Shown here: one piece after another, positions 21,754 to 23,042 of the stretch
Layout: each line of letters begins with the position of its first letter
How positions within the stretch are numbered: the stretch's first letter is position 1
Source: JAFGTP01 sp964498725
GTDB lineage: Bacteria > Fidelibacterota > UBA2242 > JAFGTP01
Reading direction: 5' to 3'
Assembly: GCA_964498725.1 (NCBI GenBank)
Contig: CAZCHS010000048.1
Span: forward strand, 1 to 23,042
Length of the DNA stretch: 23,042 bases
The notes under the pieces: model-generated
The model's input: only the letters and a program-made list of their open reading frames with translations
What the model was told of the DNA's origin: nothing
Databases searched by the model: none
Position numbers and translations under genes: made by a program

Positions 21754-22868
21754 ATATCTTTAGAATTGTTTTCCAGTATATGCGTGGCATGTTTTTTTAA
21801 AAACCGGCGGTAATAGGCAAAAAGCAACGCTGTCATTGGTAAAGCAATGATCAATCCTAAAAAGCCAAGCAGTTTTCCCCAGATTGATAAAGACAACAGA
21901 ATAATAGCCGGACTAAAACCGGTTACTTTTCCCATGACCTTGGGAACCAGATAGCCATCCTGAAAACTTTGTATGATAACAAAAACCACTGTGACCATTA
22001 ATATCGCCACCCAAAAACTACTCCCGGTCTGTAATGCTGAAAGAATAGCAAAAAGATAAGCCGGAATTAGCCCAATAATCTGAAGATAAGGCACCATATT
22101 GAGCAACCCGATAAATAACCCGAGAATAATGCCCATGGGCAGGTCAATAATATAAAAACCCAGAGCGAATAAAATTCCAACCGTACTGGCAATTAAAGCC
22201 TGGCCGCGAAAATAGCGTTTCATACCGGAATTAAAATCTTTGGCAAAAGAAACCACGCCGTCACGATATTTTTCAGGTATAAGACCATGCCAGCCATAAC
22301 GAAATTTCTGAAAATCCCGCATAATAAATATCAGGTATAAAATAATCACTGCCAGTCCCAGCAGGCCGATCAGAAAATTGGCTGTACCGGACAGCACAGG
22401 TATCAGCCGTGTACTGACTTCCTGTGTAATTTTCCAAAAATTATCGGTTTGAAACAGTGCCATCAAATCTGTCTGAATAATGAATTCCTTGAACATGATC
22501 CAAATCTTGTCCGGCAATCGCTTTTGGGCTTCAGCGGCCAGATAGGAGTTTTTAATCAGCCCACTGAGCAACTCCCCCATTTCAACAAACTGCTGAAAGA
22601 CAATCGGCATTATCAACCACAGCAATCCGGTAATGATAAAAATATAGAACAGCAAGGTCAGAAAAATTGCAAAGTTGTGGTTCTTTACACGGCGGTTAAA
22701 AAACTCCACCGTAGGATTGAGAATATAGGCCAACAGTATTGCGATTATAAAAGGAATCAAAACACCTTTTAAATAACCAAGCAACCAAATGGCGCCAATA
22801 ATAAGCGCGATGGAAAAGAGAATTCGCACCGTGCGATCAAAAGTATAGGGTTTGTCATCGAGAATCAT
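21738..22868 (-). CDS. AI-2E family (UPF0118/PerM-type) membrane transporter
   Basis: A 376-residue membrane protein. After a short polar N-terminus come two close hydrophobic segments (ILFSIALIIGAIWLLGYL and GVLIPFIIAILLAYIL), followed by NPTVEFFNRR, a family hallmark. A long soluble helical stretch (about 85-155) follows, then paired segments, FRGQALIASTVGILFALGF, a Gly-rich IILGLFIGLLNMVPYLQIIG, and finally SFQDGYLVPKVMGKVTGFSP, the conserved C-terminal block. Members include TqsA (exports autoinducer-2) and Na+/H+ antiporters, so the substrate cannot be predicted. The start ATG 22868 has GGTGA seven bases upstream. The stop lies within the flagellin terminator. Confidence 0.9.
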   Translation of the reverse strand: MILDDKPYTFDRTVRILFSIALIIGAIWLLGYLKGVLIPFIIAILLAYILNPTVEFFNRRVKNHNFAIFLTLLFYIFIITGLLWLIMPIVFQQFVEMGELLSGLIKNSYLAAEAQKRLPDKIWIMFKEFIIQTDLMALFQTDNFWKITQEVSTRLIPVLSGTANFLIGLLGLAVIILYLIFIMRDFQKFRYGWHGLIPEKYRDGVVSFAKDFNSGMKRYFRGQALIASTVGILFALGFYIIDLPMGIILGLFIGLLNMVPYLQIIGLIPAYLFAILSALQTGSSFWVAILMVTVVFVIIQSFQDGYLVPKVMGKVTGFSPAIILLSLSIWGKLLGFLGLIIALPMTALLFAYYRRFLKKHATHILENNSKDIKKPA

Positions 22869-23042
22869 TTTGTCACCATAATTTTATTTAACTAAAAAAT
22901 AATCATCACAGAAAGGATTCACAAGCAAATATATATTTTTGCGTGAAGATTTAATTAACCTGCACTATTCATAAAAATATGAACAAAGCCCGCTTCGCGC
23001 CGATACGTTTCCTGTAGAAACTATCGGGATTAACCTGAATAC
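22869..23042. other. Right-edge intergenic sequence
   Basis: I see no gene. An AT-rich stretch that could hold the promoter of the AI-2E gene is followed by a small dyad TTCATA-aaaa-TATGAA near 22969-22984, and then GC-richer sequence that may belong to a feature beyond the edge. Confidence 0.4.

Noticed and set aside
1..23042. tRNA or rRNA genes
   Set aside because: I found no cloverleaf with a T-loop signature and no rRNA-like stretch on either strand, although a covariance search was not possible.

Overview
The window looks like a contig from a Gram-negative, flagellated, AT-rich bacterium, probably a metagenome-assembled genome. The Gram-negative call rests on an Omp85 barrel, a giant outer-membrane barrel and a Tat lipoprotein signal; the flagellar call rests on a flagellin behind a sigma-28 promoter. 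The protein style (large barrels with an NHL-propeller neighbour, a SprA-related metalloprotease, a GH109-like Gfo/Idh/MocA protein) recalls the Fibrobacterota-Chlorobiota-Bacteroidota side of the tree, for example Calditrichota or KSB1-like lineages. That placement is an impression, not a result. TGA ends several ordinary genes here (8033, 9352, 13548, 15949), so the genetic code is standard.

Layout. 1-6401 (minus strand): a response regulator with a C-terminal zinc-type CxxC/CxxC module, a secreted NHL propeller, a >1000-residue outer-membrane barrel and an Omp85 (BamA/TamA-type) protein that runs off the left edge. 6402-6962: an AT-rich divergent region with inverted repeats and a terminator-like hairpin. 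6963-11782 (plus): a DUF362 ferredoxin-like protein followed by mrfB-mrfA, the exonuclease/helicase pair known from Bacillus subtilis mitomycin repair. 11783-12459: a scar in which a truncated ribbon-helix-helix antitoxin collides with a truncated transposase. 12460-14591 (minus): type 2 isopentenyl-diphosphate isomerase overlapping a UshA-like protein. 14735-15949 (plus): a BioD-like/DRTGG protein. 15950-17351: a SprA-related metalloprotease and a DUF5610-like protein, divergently arranged. 17410-17940: palindromic repeats around a 100-N assembly gap. 18089-20605: a GH109-like secreted protein and a second Gfo/Idh/MocA protein. 20753-21692: flagellin with a sigma-28 promoter and a CsrA-like leader. 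21738-22868 (minus): an AI-2E family transporter.

Main discovery. The UshA-like gene at 12460-13563 has an in-frame TGA at codon 45, inside a Pro-Cys-Gly-[TGA] motif where I expect the second cysteine of a CxC pair. The RNA just after it folds into a 7-bp stem with a GGUCUU loop. Counting from the U of UGA, G23 and U24 fall exactly where SelB reads them in the E. coli fdhF SECIS. I read this as an undeclared selenoprotein: a metallophosphatase-like fold that has lost several metal ligands but gained a Cys-Gly-Sec redox-type motif. Ordinary gene calling would cut it to a GTG-started fragment at 13350 and lose both the signal peptide and the Sec motif.

Other points: the giant barrel gene lacks a normal start codon in front of its clear signal peptide; the flagellin leader carries paired GGA sites; the N gap is flanked by an exact 55-bp duplication that looks like an assembler k-mer overlap.
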